In this document: positions 10,292 through 19,035 of the stretch, in pieces
Position numbering within the stretch: the first letter of the stretch is position 1
Layout of the letters: each line of letters begins with the position of its first letter
NCBI GenBank assembly: GCA_029378245.1
Contig: JARKIF010000432.1
Span: forward strand, 1 to 19,035
Length of the DNA stretch: 19,035 nucleotides
Origin: Roridomyces roridus
Taxonomy: Eukaryota; Basidiomycota; Agaricomycetes; Agaricales; Mycenaceae
Direction of reading: 5' to 3'
Notes under the pieces: model-generated
What the model saw: the letters and a program-made list of their open reading frames with translations, nothing else
Told to the model about the DNA's origin: nothing
Databases searched by the model: none
Translations under genes and position numbers: made by a program

Positions 10292-11039
10292 TTAGAGTTT
10301 GATTTCCTTCAAGCCATCCTTCCAGTAAGTTAGGTAGGCTGAGAGGTGTGTCAAGTGGGAGCAGATAGACTGTTTTGAACACTCACGCGTAACACCATCC
10401 TCTCGGTAGTTGAGGAGGGCGACCATGCCGTCAGGGTTCATGGTTTCGCCAACGTACTGCAGATAATGATGAGTTTAATGTCAGGGAGATCGCTTAGATC
10501 AACTCACGAATTCGTAGTCCTTGAAGTTGGCGACAACTTTTTTGGCGTACGTAGCGGCACCCTTCTCAAAAGCCTCGACCCGGTCTGCGGGGAGCTTGGC
10601 CTTGACCGCTTTCATGTATGCCTGCAAGCTGGCGTAAATTTTTGTAGACGATGATTTTTCACTGGGTTGACCTTGAGGTACGAGAGATAGGATTTCTTGT
10701 CGAAGGAAGTGGACTGGAGACGGAAAGAGTGAACGACGTTGTTGACCTGGGTCGCGCCCTCCTCGAGGGCTTCTTCCTGATCCTCGGCGGACGGGTTGGC
10801 ACCTGCGGGTGGTAAGTAAGAGATCGGACTGCACCATGGGCATATAGACCAATGTCGATGTCCGCGCCGGCCTTGACTGTGATCATGGAACAGTCCACCT
10901 CGTAGACAATGTCATCGACGAGTGTGCTGGAATCGAAATGAGCTTCCAAGTTGGGAAAAAAAGTACCAACGGCGACGCACACTTTGAAGGCATCGGAGAA
11001 CATTTCGTCCTCCGTCAGAATGTCACTGTACAACAACAT
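10292..11039 (-). CDS. TMA19: Translationally controlled tumour protein homologue (TCTP/Tma19)
   Basis: TCTP is a small, abundant, ribosome-associated protein linked to growth, stress and elongation-factor function. Exons 11039-10981, 10926-10850, 10802-10672, 10621-10508, 10456-10387 and 10338-10292 give 165 residues, close to the usual 165-172. Signature pieces are the start [18 protein letters not shown], the first TCTP signature region with [10 protein letters not shown] and [22 protein letters not shown], and the second with ANFKDYEF and [18 protein letters not shown] near the C-terminus. Two donors are weak (GTCTAT at 10849, GTCAAC at 10671), but phases and family alignment demand them. 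A likely noncoding first exon and 117-nt leader intron lie upstream. The gene shares a short divergent promoter with UTP15, which is also a ribosome-linked gene. Confidence 0.96.
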
Positions 11040-11260
11040 TTTGGACTGTAGAAAAGGTCTGAGTAAAGCGTGCAAAGGCGGGACCAGGCGAAGAGGCGAT
11101 GGGATCGATGTATAGAGTGCGATCCTGTGGCCCTTTCCCGGTGCAAAACGAGGGTGTTTTACCTGGCGTAGTTGGGGAGGAAGGGGAGAGGGAGATAGTG
11201 GGAGAGCGCAAAAGAGGCGATTTGATCGATCATCAAGAAAAATTGTTGGCGTTAGCAGCC
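11040..11260. promoter_or_regulatory. Divergent promoter of TCTP and UTP15
   Basis: The two start codons are separated by 221 bp. If the proposed TCTP leader intron is real, only about 100 bp (11163-11260) are left for both promoters and both leaders. The section is strand-asymmetric: purine-rich on the plus strand at 11172-11212 and so pyrimidine-rich for TCTP. Confidence 0.6.
11046..11162 (-). other. Probable 5'-UTR intron of the TCTP gene
   Basis: On the minus strand CCAG|GTAAAA at 11163/11162 is a good donor and TTTTCTACAG ending at 11046 a good acceptor, with a TTTACTC branch-like site before it. Only seven bases separate the acceptor from the ATG at 11039. Upstream of the donor the strand is very pyrimidine-rich (about 11172-11212), a likely transcription start region. 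The intron would be 117 nt, longer than the coding introns, as leader introns often are. No transcript evidence is available to me. Confidence 0.5.
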
Positions 11261-12923
11261 ATGGATTTCCAGCCAACGCTCGTCAAGACTCATCCCCGTC
11301 CTGCCTCCACAAAACACTCACCAGAGTCCCGCTACTGGCGCCAATTCAAGCACCCTGTATTCGTCAAGGAATATGCACCCGTCACATCCGTCCATTTTTC
11401 ACCCTGTAAACCACATAGGTTCGCAGTCACTGCCGCGACCAGGGTCCAGATATATGCCCCGCGGACCCAAAAAGTAACAAAGACCATCTCCCGTTTCAAA
11501 GACGTGGCGCGCAGTGGCAACATACGGGCCGACGGCAAGCTCGTTGTAGCAGGAGACGACAGCGGACTAGTACAGGTTTTCGACATCAACTCTCGCGCCA
11601 TTCTGCGTACTCTGGACTCACACAAATTACCTGTGCACGTCGCCAAGTTTTCAGCCCTCACACCCACACACGTTCTCTCCTGCTCCGACGACACCACTGC
11701 CAAAATTTGGGACGTCCCTTCGCAGACCGCCATTTCAACTTTTACTTCGCACACCGACTACGTGCGGTCTGGCCAGGTCTCCACGACCAACCCTAATCTC
11801 GTATTGACGGGCTCGTACGACTCGACCGTCAGGTTGTTCGACGCGCGCTCCGGCAACTGCGAAATGGTTATGGGTGGAGCCAGCGGAGGAGGGGACGCGC
11901 CAGTTGAACAAGTACTCATGTTTCCCTCTGGCACCGTCGCAATCGCGTCGACAGGCCCCATTCTACGCGTCTGGGACATTGTCGCCGGTGGTCGATGCAC
12001 CCGGGCGCTTTCAAATCACCAAAAAACTGTCACGGCACTCGCATTCGACGGGACTGCGAGCCGTCTGCTGACGGGTGGCCTCGACCAGATGGTCAAAGTC
12101 TACGACGTGAGCACGTATAAAGTCGTGCACACCATGCGATACCCCGCACCCATTCTCTGCCTGGCAATATCACCAGACGAGACCCACATTGCCGCTGGCA
12201 TGTCGGACGGTACACTATCCGTTCGGCGACGACAACCAAAGCCATCCGAAACAGCTGGCGATCCCGCATTTTCTGCCGCCGCACTGCGCTCGGGGGCATA
12301 CGAATCCTTCTTGGGGGCAGCGTTCCCCACCATTGGGCAAGGCTCTGTGCGACAACAGACGAAATCAAAGCCCACAGGAGAAGTCAACGAATTTCGGGTG
12401 GAAAGTCGACGGGCAAAGCGGTTACGAGACTACGACAGGCTGCTCAAGGGGTTCAAATACTCTGCCGCGCTGGATGCAGTACTGCGAAAGGTCGGTGTCC
12501 ACTCTTTTATGTGATCCTCACTCACTCTCTATCTAGCAAGTACCACCTACGACGGCTTTCTCCTTGATTCAAGAATTGATCCATCGCGACGGGTTGCGAA
12601 TAGCCCTGACCGGCAGGGACGACGTTCTTCTGGAACCCGTCCTCCGTGTACTGGTGAAATACGTTACCGACCCTCGATTCGGCGAACTCGCCTGCGACGT
12701 AGCGCGATTGGTCATTGGTCCGTCTTTGCCCCGTTGCACGACCCTTCCTAATCTTCAAACAGACATGTACACCCCCGTCCTGGGCCAATCCCCCCTCATC
12801 GACTCACTCTTCCTGCGACTACGCAAGAAAGTCATCGCTGAAATCCGCTTCCAGAGGGAGCTACAGAAAACCAAGGGCGCGTTGGACATGATTCTCGCCA
12901 CAGCAGCTTCCCTGGCAGGTTGA
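11261..12923 (+). CDS. UTP15: U3 snoRNP-associated WD40 protein Utp15
   Basis: Utp15 is a tUTP/UTP-A member of the small-subunit processome, needed in the nucleolus for 18S rRNA maturation and linked to rDNA transcription. Exons 11261-12490, 12537-12717 and 12763-12923 give 523 residues, matching the family (about 510-520). After the N-terminal YWRQFKHPVFVKEYAPVTSV come about six to seven WD repeats (residues 45-320) with cores such as SCSDDTTAKIWD, TGSYDSTVRLFD, LRVWDIVAGG and TGGLDQMVKVYD. The C-terminal Utp15 domain starts near RVESRRAKRLRDYDRLLKGFKY and ends with TKGALDMILATAASLAG. The ATG at 11261 (GCCATGG) is chosen over an upstream non-ATG extension because the conserved protein begins here. 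Its stop lies 46 bp from that of the convergent CTNNBL1 gene. Confidence 0.97.
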
Positions 12924-12969
12924 CGATGATGATTATTTTTTTTTCAATGGGATACGGTACATGGGACAA

Positions 12970-15019
12970 CTATACGATGGACGGGTCCAAGGCCACAATG
13001 AGACTGGCTAGGATCTCCTTCTGCGATGGGGCGCGCTCCTCTCCTGTGGAACCCGCGTCCGGAGGATCCGGCTCTTCGTCGACGTTTCCGTAGAATAATT
13101 TCAGAGTCGTTATTATATCCTGTATCGATAAATTTTTGCGGTCCAACATCTGTATCAAATGCCCCCGAATCTGATATTTTGTGCGTTAGCAGTCGCCCAA
13201 GTTGCGGGATAGCACTCACTCCATCATCCTCCATGGCCACCCATGCACAGATATAATCGACGGTTTGGAGGGTGTAGAGCCCACCGTCCACCCTACGAAG
13301 ATACCACGTGTCTTCCTCGTCCGTACCAATCTCCTCCCCGTCTGCGATCAGAGCATTTTTCTCCGCCTCAATCTCGGCCTCCACAAGCTTGAGCCGCATC
13401 GTAGCGCTATCCCGAATCTCAAGTAGCTTATCCACCTTTTCATACGTCCCTTCGACGAATTTGGCTAGCAGTCGGATACGCGCGGGTGAGTCCGAGGGGA
13501 GATTGGAGAACAACGAGGAGAGGATGCCGAGAATGTGTGAGGTGTCCTCGGATGCAGGTGGGGGAGCGTTGGATTTTTGTTTCTTGGCAGAGAGTTTGTT
13601 CATGAATGCCGCAAAGAGGGTTTTTAACCCCCCGGCGCTCACAAAGGCCTCGCAGGAAGCAGTCCCTGACGTGCCCGACATGGCATGGTCGAGGGTTTTG
13701 ATGGCCCGTGAGCGAGCTTGTAGCTTCTCCCTGTTCCAATGTCAATTCGAGTAGTATCGTCACCCAGTGATACGCACTTCATCATAAGCACCATGAGATC
13801 TGGCCCCTCCGCCGTGAGAAACAGAACCTTGACCTCTGGTTCGCTCAGCGCAGAACACAGGGTATCAAACATATTCTCCATGAATTCCGTCTCATCCGCA
13901 TCGACCGGGTCCTTCTTTCGATAATTTGAAAGGACCTTCAAGATCGTCTCAACTCCATCCTTCTTGCCAAACTCGAGCCGATTCGCCTTGTTATTTTGCA
14001 ACAAGATGGACAGCAGCTCGGCTGCGTAACCACGATTTTCTTCGTGTGTTTTGGACTGTATGCGCGTGAGCAGCCAGGGAAGGATGTTGGTTTTGGCGAC
14101 GAGTTGAGTGGATAGTTCTGGGCTGAAGCCGAGAATGTTTTCGAATGTGCCGAGGATGTGGAACACGCCTTGCCGGTCCGACTCTTCTGCCTCGTTCAGA
14201 CGCGTCAGGTTGTCGACGAGGAGCTCCAAAATGGAATTCTCCAGCAGTCCCTCGATGAGAAGCTTCAGCGCCTCTTCAGCAGTCCGCTCCTCGTCCTCGT
14301 CCTCCTCTCCCTCGTTGCCTACATCCTCGTCCGTGAGCTCGTGGATGACCTCGACGACATCAATGACGATATCCGCATTCTCGTGGCTCAGTAGCCCGAT
14401 GAGCAGAGTGACGGTGCCGGACTTGACGAGTTCGGGGTACGCCAATACGGGAGCCTGCGCGAGAGGGAGCAACGATTTGATAGCGCTATCCAAGTCGGCC
14501 TCCGAGTCGATGAACCTTTGGAGGATGAGACGCGTCGAAAAAGAAGATTGAGAAATACGTACTTTGTCGGGTCGTCGGGATATTTTGACCTCTGATCCTG
14601 GTTCTTGTTCACCGCGCGCTCGAAACGCAGCAAAAGACGTCGGATATTTGTTATATTCAACGCGTCTGGCTGCTCTCAATTAGATTGCGTGACTGCGAGC
14701 ATGGATAACGCACGTCGTCCTGTGGGGTGTCGGCGTTGTCAAAGATGTTCAGGATCTCTTTCTGCTCCGAGGTGAGTCCGCCACCAAAGAAACGCCCCTC
14801 GTCGTCCTCCTCGACGAAATAATCCGCGTCACCGCCCGGGGCAAAGTCGCGGTCCATGTCCACATCCTCTTGGTCCGGCACCTCCTCGACGGTGGCAGCT
14901 CGTTGCTTGCCATTGACGTCGTCCATCTTCATCTTTTTGAGGAGCTCGGGCGACGGATTGTCGGGAAGCTTGCGCTTCTGGGGCAGCTTCGGTACTTTGA
15001 AGAGGTCGTCAATGTTCAT
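12970..15019 (-). CDS. CTNNBL1: Beta-catenin-like protein 1 (CTNNBL1), spliceosome-associated ARM protein
   Basis: CTNNBL1 is an armadillo-repeat protein that associates with the Prp19/CDC5L complex of the spliceosome and binds nuclear localisation signals. Exons 15019-14714, 14672-14563, 14515-13778, 13730-13220 and 13170-12970 give 621 residues (human about 563). The N-terminus has a basic PQKRKLPDNPSPELLKKMK stretch, probably nuclear targeting, then an acidic linker. The ARM solenoid follows: FIDSEADLDSAIKSLLPLAQ, PELVKSGTVTLLIGLLSHEN, DIVIDVVEVIHELTDEDV, LPWLLTRI, NRGYAAELLSILLQNN, EFMENMFDTLCSAL, and the C-terminal TWYLRRVDGGLYTLQTVDYI. All of these are conserved words of the family. The start ATG is only 48 bp from the start of the divergent RBM42-like gene. 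Confidence 0.96.
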
Positions 15020-15067
15020 AATCAGAGGTACATGGTGGCTGTGTCTCGACTCTTTCCTCTTTCCTCC
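15020..15067. promoter_or_regulatory. 48-bp head-to-head gap between CTNNBL1 and RBM42 start codons
   Basis: Only 48 bp separate the two start codons. The right half is pyrimidine-rich on the plus strand (15043-15067, CTCTTTCC repeats). There is no room for two conventional promoters and leaders, so the mRNAs probably start within the opposing gene or have overlapping leaders. Confidence 0.65.
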
Positions 15068-15691
15068 ATGGCCGACAACCCTTACTACCAACAATACCAA
15101 GGCTACCCCGCTGCTTCGACGTCTCAGGTGCCCGCCAATGCATACGAATACGATGTCGGCATTCTGGCTCAACAGAGTGTCTACGTGCCTGGGGCCATGA
15201 TCGACAAACGTGGTGGTTCGGGTGGCAAGGTGGCCAAGGGCGGCAAACGCACCACTGTACTGCGCAAGGGCGGTGGAAAGGTGTGGGAGGACCAGACGCT
15301 GTTGGAGTGGAATCCATGTGCGTCGTTGCTCCCTTTTGCCTCGACTGTGACTAATTAGCACTCAGCCTGGTTCCGGTTGTTTGTCGGCGATCTTAGCAAC
15401 GACGTGTCGGACGACGTGCTCGCCAATGCGTTCAACAAATACGGATCGTTCCAGAAGGCGCGGGTCATCCGGGACCGTCTCAGCCAGAAAGCCAAGTACG
15501 GCTTCATTGCATTCTCTGACCCCGAGGACTTTTTGAAGGCGTGGCGGGAGATGGATGGGAAGTATGTCGGGAATCGGCCCATCAAGCTGAAAAAGGCGGA
15601 CGACACTGCGATACGGCCTGTTGAGATTGGGCACCGCAAGGCGCGGCAGCTGGAGAAGGATTTGAAGAAGAACCGACACAAGCCCTACTAG
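15068..15691 (+). CDS. RBM42: RBM42-like RNA-binding protein (single RRM)
   Basis: Exons 15068-15317 and 15366-15691 encode 191 residues. A short N-terminal part, with Tyr/Gln-rich start and Gly/Lys-rich KVAKGGKRTTVLRKGGGK, leads to the conserved lead-in VWEDQTLLEWNPSWFRLFVGDL. The RRM covers about 88-166, with RNP2 LFVGDL and RNP1 KYGFIAFS, and the KARVIRD and NRPIKLKKAD elements of the RBM42 family. The tail is basic (KARQLEKDLKKNRHKPY). RBM42 is a spliceosomal tri-snRNP-associated protein in animals and plants; its exact role in fungi is inferred. The human protein is much longer at its N-terminus; this short form is usual in fungi. The start has a good context (CCATGG). Confidence 0.93.
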
Positions 15692-15829
15692 TAGAATGTA
15701 CACGTAATAGCGATACCATCAATTCGATGCCGACTCCGGCCGGGCCCATCTGATCATCACATCTTGGTCCTAGCAAGGTCCTCGTCCTTTCCACACCCAC
15801 CCAAAAAGTCCTCTCGCCGGCCCTTCAAG

Positions 15830-15885
15830 GTAAATGTCGCTCATCGTCTGGACCTGGTATTCGAGATTATAACATTTCTTTCCAG
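15830..15885 (+). other. 5'-UTR intron of RPL5, ending directly at the start codon
   Basis: CAAG|GTAAAT at 15829/15830 is a standard donor, GATTATAAC a good branch site, and TTTCTTTCCAG ends at 15885, immediately before ATG at 15886. The 56-nt length is normal here. The upstream noncoding exon is rich in pyrimidines. Without splicing, an out-of-frame ATG inside the intron (15834) would precede the true start. Confidence 0.8.
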
Positions 15886-16856
15886 ATGCCGTTTGTCAAG
15901 AAACTAAAGTCGGACGCCTACTTTTCGCGTTTCCAGGTCAAGTACCGCAGACGGCGTGAGGGCAAGACGGACTACTACGCCCGCAAGCGTCTGGTCACGC
16001 AGGCGAAGAACAAGTACAACGCGCCCAAGTATCGCCTCGTCGTCCGCATCACAAACAAGGACATTATCGTTCAGGTCGCCTATGCCCGCCTCCAGGGTGA
16101 CTTTATCCTCACCCAGGCCCACTCTCGCGAGCTCCCTCGCTATGGCATCAACCACGGTCTGACCAACTGGGCGGCTGGTAAGCTTATTCTAAATTTCTCG
16201 CGATATTTTTTTCCTGAATTTCTTATATAGCCTACGCAACCGGCCTGCTCGCTGCCCGTCGTGCCCTGACAAAACTCGGTCTCGCTGACAAGTACGAGGG
16301 TGTCGCCGAGCCCGACGGCACTCTTAGCATGACCGAGGTCCTCGACGAGGAGGACGCCCCCAGGCCCTTCAAGGCCTTCCTGGACGTTGGTCTCCGCCGC
16401 ACCTCCACTGGCTCCCGCGTTTTCGGTGCCATGAAGGGTGCCAGCGACGGTGGCATCTTTGTTCCCCACTCGGACAAGCGTTTCCCCGGCTACGACCCAG
16501 AAAGCAAGGAGCTCGACGCTGAGGTCCTCAAAAAGTACATCTTCGGTGGCCACGTCGCAGAGTACATGGAGTCTCTCGAGGAGGAGGACGACGAGCGGTT
16601 CAAGAAGCAGTTCGCCACCTACCTGGCTGACGGTATTGGCTCGGAGGACATGGAGGAGATCTACACCTCCGCCCATGCTGCCATCCGTGAGGACCCGACG
16701 TTCAAGCCGACCGACAAGTCGCAGGACTGGAAGGCGGAGAGCGCTAAGTACCGCACTCCCAAACTCACGTACGCCCAACGCAAAGCCAACATTGCTGCCA
16801 AGATCGAGAAGTTCCAGGCGGGTGGCGACGCGATCGAGGAGGACGACGACGAGTAG
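15886..16856 (+). CDS. RPL5: 60S ribosomal protein uL18 (L5)
   Basis: uL18 binds 5S rRNA and with uL5 enters the large subunit as the 5S RNP. Exons 15886-16177 and 16231-16856 give 305 residues (yeast 297). The N-terminus [20 protein letters not shown] is followed by the RNA-binding [17 protein letters not shown] and by [18 protein letters not shown] across the splice junction. [21 protein letters not shown] and [16 protein letters not shown] are also invariant family segments; the acidic end EEDDDE is typical. Codon use is strongly biased to C-ending codons, consistent with high expression, and produces a 212-codon shadow frame on the minus strand. The stop lies 38 bp from the stop of convergent MED17. 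Confidence 0.99.
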
Positions 16857-16894
16857 ATTACTTTTGTGGTACTATGATACATGCTCTTATATGT

Positions 16895-18882
16895 TTATGG
16901 CTCCAACAATGCTTTCTGGATCGTCTGCCGTGCCCAATCTAGAAGCGGTCGCTGCTCCAACGAAGAATAAGTCATCCCCTCCTGCAGCCCCGTCTTGCCC
17001 ATTCTGACCGCCGTGCATTTAATGCCCTGCTCTCCAACAACCACACGAAAGTTGAGCACACACCCTTCCCACCTTCCCACACAACGACTGAGATCAACAA
17101 ACCATATGCCCCCAACAGACTCGCACAGCTCCCCGCCTACCTCGCAAATCCTCTGCAACAAACACCTCTCCACCTCGTCCCCGAGTAACTGCCTCAGCTG
17201 CGGTATACTCGAGATCTGCAGCGTCGCCAGCGAGAGGTGCGCAGTCAACAACGACGGGGACCGGAATGTCAAGCGAACTGTATGCCTCGCGTCAATCCGC
17301 ATCACGGCTTCTCCGCCCACCGCCCTCTCCTGGTCATCCTCGCTACGGTCGATGAGGTCGACGAGCGCGAGCCCTGTCCCACCAATGGGCTCGAAGCGTA
17401 AGGCAGCAGCGATACCAGCACCCGTGAGCGCTGCGCGCATGGCGACGAGCTCCGTACGCAGGCGATTGCAAAACACCTCGTATTGCAATAAATCGATGAT
17501 TGGTCTGAGGAGAAGTGGGGGTGTGGCCGTCTCGGATGTGCCTGCGGCATGGAATATCCCGGCAGTCCCCAGTCTCTGTGTCTTTGCGTACGAGTGGATT
17601 CGGAGTAGGAGTGCCCGCAGCGCGTAGTATATCAAATCACATTTTGTCGTGCTTTCCAGAGGTGGGGCGGAGGGTACGCTATCCGCGTCTAGCAGCTCAA
17701 ATTTGAGTTCAATCTCAGGCGCTGCTTCAATTACGATGAGGCGCTCCGAGACACGTGCAGAGGCGGTGGGGAGGCTGCCAGCTTCCTTGACGAGGAACGA
17801 AAATATCTCTTGCTCGACGATTTCTTGTTGCGCAACGCGTAAAGCGCCATCTAGCGAGGTGGTGTCCGCGGCGGGCATCGTGTTGCGGGACAAGACTTTC
17901 TTGGTACCCACTTCGCTGATCGAGCTGACAGAGATGAAGAGACGCATGTTTTGTCGGTAGGGAAACACGAGAGATTCCCCTGGCTGCTCGTACGTCGGCA
18001 TACGGCCTACGGCTCTTCGTCGAAATAGAGGCGACGCTTTGTATCATCTCAGTCTTTCTCTTTGGTTATAAAGTAGAACTCACACTCCTCCAACCCAAAC
18101 GAGATGATAAAGGTCCGTACTCGTCCTGTCCGCGCCTTGCCGTCGGCGCGCCAAATGGCAGCGGTGCAGGGTATCAACCCCCAATTCGCGCGCCTGATCT
18201 TGAGTGCATCGACCCATAGTGTTCCCCCCTTATCCGCGCACGCTCCATGCTCTCTGCTGCCGACTTGAATACACCAGACAGCTTTACGGAGTGCTTCATC
18301 TTTGCCGCCCAAGGTGAGGGGCGTTGAATGCTGCGAACGGAGAGGATGGGAGAGGGTTTTGTTACGGTTGTTGCAGAGAGAAGGGACGGAGTCGGGGCAG
18401 CTGGGGTGACGCCTGGTAGGGGCGCGGTCGCGGTGATAGCGTTAACGAGGCCTGCGAGACTTGTTGCAGGTCTCTGACGATGCAGGGGACGAAGCAAGCA
18501 GCAGGGACAGCAGTTCTTCGCCTGCATCATTCTCCAAGCGCAATTCTGGTGTGCAATTGAGCAGAGGCCCTACCATTTGTTGAGATTACGCACGAGAGCT
18601 GTGGAAGGACCTCGACGCGCATTTTGTACAACTTCGGACGTCATTGGCCCGGTGGCGCGTCGTCTCTGCTTCCCCAGGGTGGTCTGTGGTCATCGTCTGT
18701 ATCTTGCGTGCGGTGGGCAGCTGCCATTGTCACGGTCGAAAAAGTCTACGCCGCGCTCGGCAAAGACCGACGCAGCCGCTCAGCCAGAGTTTGTGGGTCG
18801 TTCGGGCTCGTAGACGCGGTTCCAGGGGGGCAATGTCGAGAAGTACGGGCAGTCGGTGTCCCAGCACGTCCTTGTAGGGCCG
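16895..18882 (-). CDS. MED17: Mediator subunit 17 (Med17/Srb4), 5' half disrupted by frame breaks
   Basis: Med17 is a core scaffold subunit of the Mediator head that couples activators to RNA polymerase II. The last exon (18036-16895) is one clean frame with SSPLFRRRAVGRM, RLFISVSS, ALRVAQQEIVEQEIFSFLVKEA and LLLRPIIDLLQYEVFCNRLR. A 47-nt intron (18083-18037) precedes it. Upstream, conserved Med17 words appear one after another but in changing frames: RPYKDVLGHRLPVLLD (from 18882), RVYEPERP (18818), LAERLRR (18787), VFAERGVDFFD (18767), PMTSE (18647), LYKMRVEVLPQLS (18631, with a 48-nt intron 18593-18546), MMQAKN (18530), LLSLLLASSP (18513), LGGKDEALRKA, FKSAAESMERARIRGEHY, WVDALKIRRANWGLI, PAPLPFGAP (18170), GADRTSTD, FIISFGLEE (18111). 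The start codon is unresolved; an ATG at 18897 is cut from RPYKD by TAG or an intron end. Confidence 0.85.
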
Positions 18883-19035
18883 CTAGAGTTCAGCCATGAG
18901 CTCATGAGCGCCGTGATCAAGCAAACAAATACCGCGGTAGAAGTACAGAAACCTACAACAGAGAGTACAAGAAAGAGTACAGTATATATCAATATTGGCT
19001 TTCTGGGGGCAGCAGTACATGTTTCTTCCGCGCCT
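18883..19035. other. Right end of window, upstream of recognisable MED17
   Basis: This should hold the first residues or leader and promoter of MED17. On the minus strand CTCTAG ends at 18883 and could be a splice acceptor, with candidate donors GTATTT (18931 region) or GTTTCT further up; an ATG occurs at 18897. TATATAT near 18981 is a possible TATA element. I cannot fix a first exon, because sequence quality appears poor here. Confidence 0.35.

Noticed and set aside
16140..16778. A 212-codon minus-strand frame over RPL5
   Set aside because: Shadow frame from the codon bias of RPL5; it crosses the RPL5 intron and has no recognisable domain.
18577..18899. Several plus-strand frames of 77-91 codons at the right edge
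   Set aside because: They are antisense to ordered Med17 fragments on the minus strand and resemble no protein.

Overview
The window is nuclear DNA from a filamentous fungus, most likely a basidiomycete of the Agaricomycetes. The reasons are: dense spliceosomal introns, nearly all 38-65 nt, with GTRNGT donors and CTNAY branch sites; very short intergenic gaps; an ER retention signal HDEL on PDI; and protein families in their fungal forms (verprolin, Tra1, Med17, fungal-type TCTP). Genus is not determinable by eye. There are no operons, mobile elements, CRISPR arrays, tRNA or rRNA genes that I can see.

Ten or eleven genes fill the window, alternating in strand. From left to right: TRA1 (minus, 5' end only); a seven-transmembrane protein with a long disordered tail (plus, ten exons, not recognised); verprolin/WIP (plus); protein disulfide isomerase (plus); gamma-tubulin complex protein 3/Spc98 (minus, 13 exons); TCTP (minus, six coding exons); UTP15 (plus); CTNNBL1 (minus); an RBM42-like RRM protein (plus); ribosomal protein uL18/RPL5 (plus); MED17 (minus, reaching the right end). 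For the nine genes between the ends I rebuilt exon models in which the phases close exactly and the products end where the families end.

The genes do not form one pathway. Most are conserved housekeeping genes for transcription (TRA1, MED17), splicing (CTNNBL1, RBM42), ribosome production (UTP15, RPL5, TCTP), secretion (PDI) and cytoskeleton (verprolin, Spc98). Compactness is the main organisational theme: three convergent pairs have stop codons only 38-58 bp apart, and CTNNBL1 and RBM42 start codons are 48 bp apart, head to head.

Two things deserve attention. First, the unrecognised 7TM protein has a GPCR-like layout. Second, both extremities of the window (about 100-425 and 18110-18880) contain many one-base frame changes in otherwise well conserved TRA1 and MED17 sequence, mostly at homopolymer runs, while the middle is free of them. 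This looks like low-quality contig ends rather than pseudogenes. I did not find a convincing novel multi-gene system.
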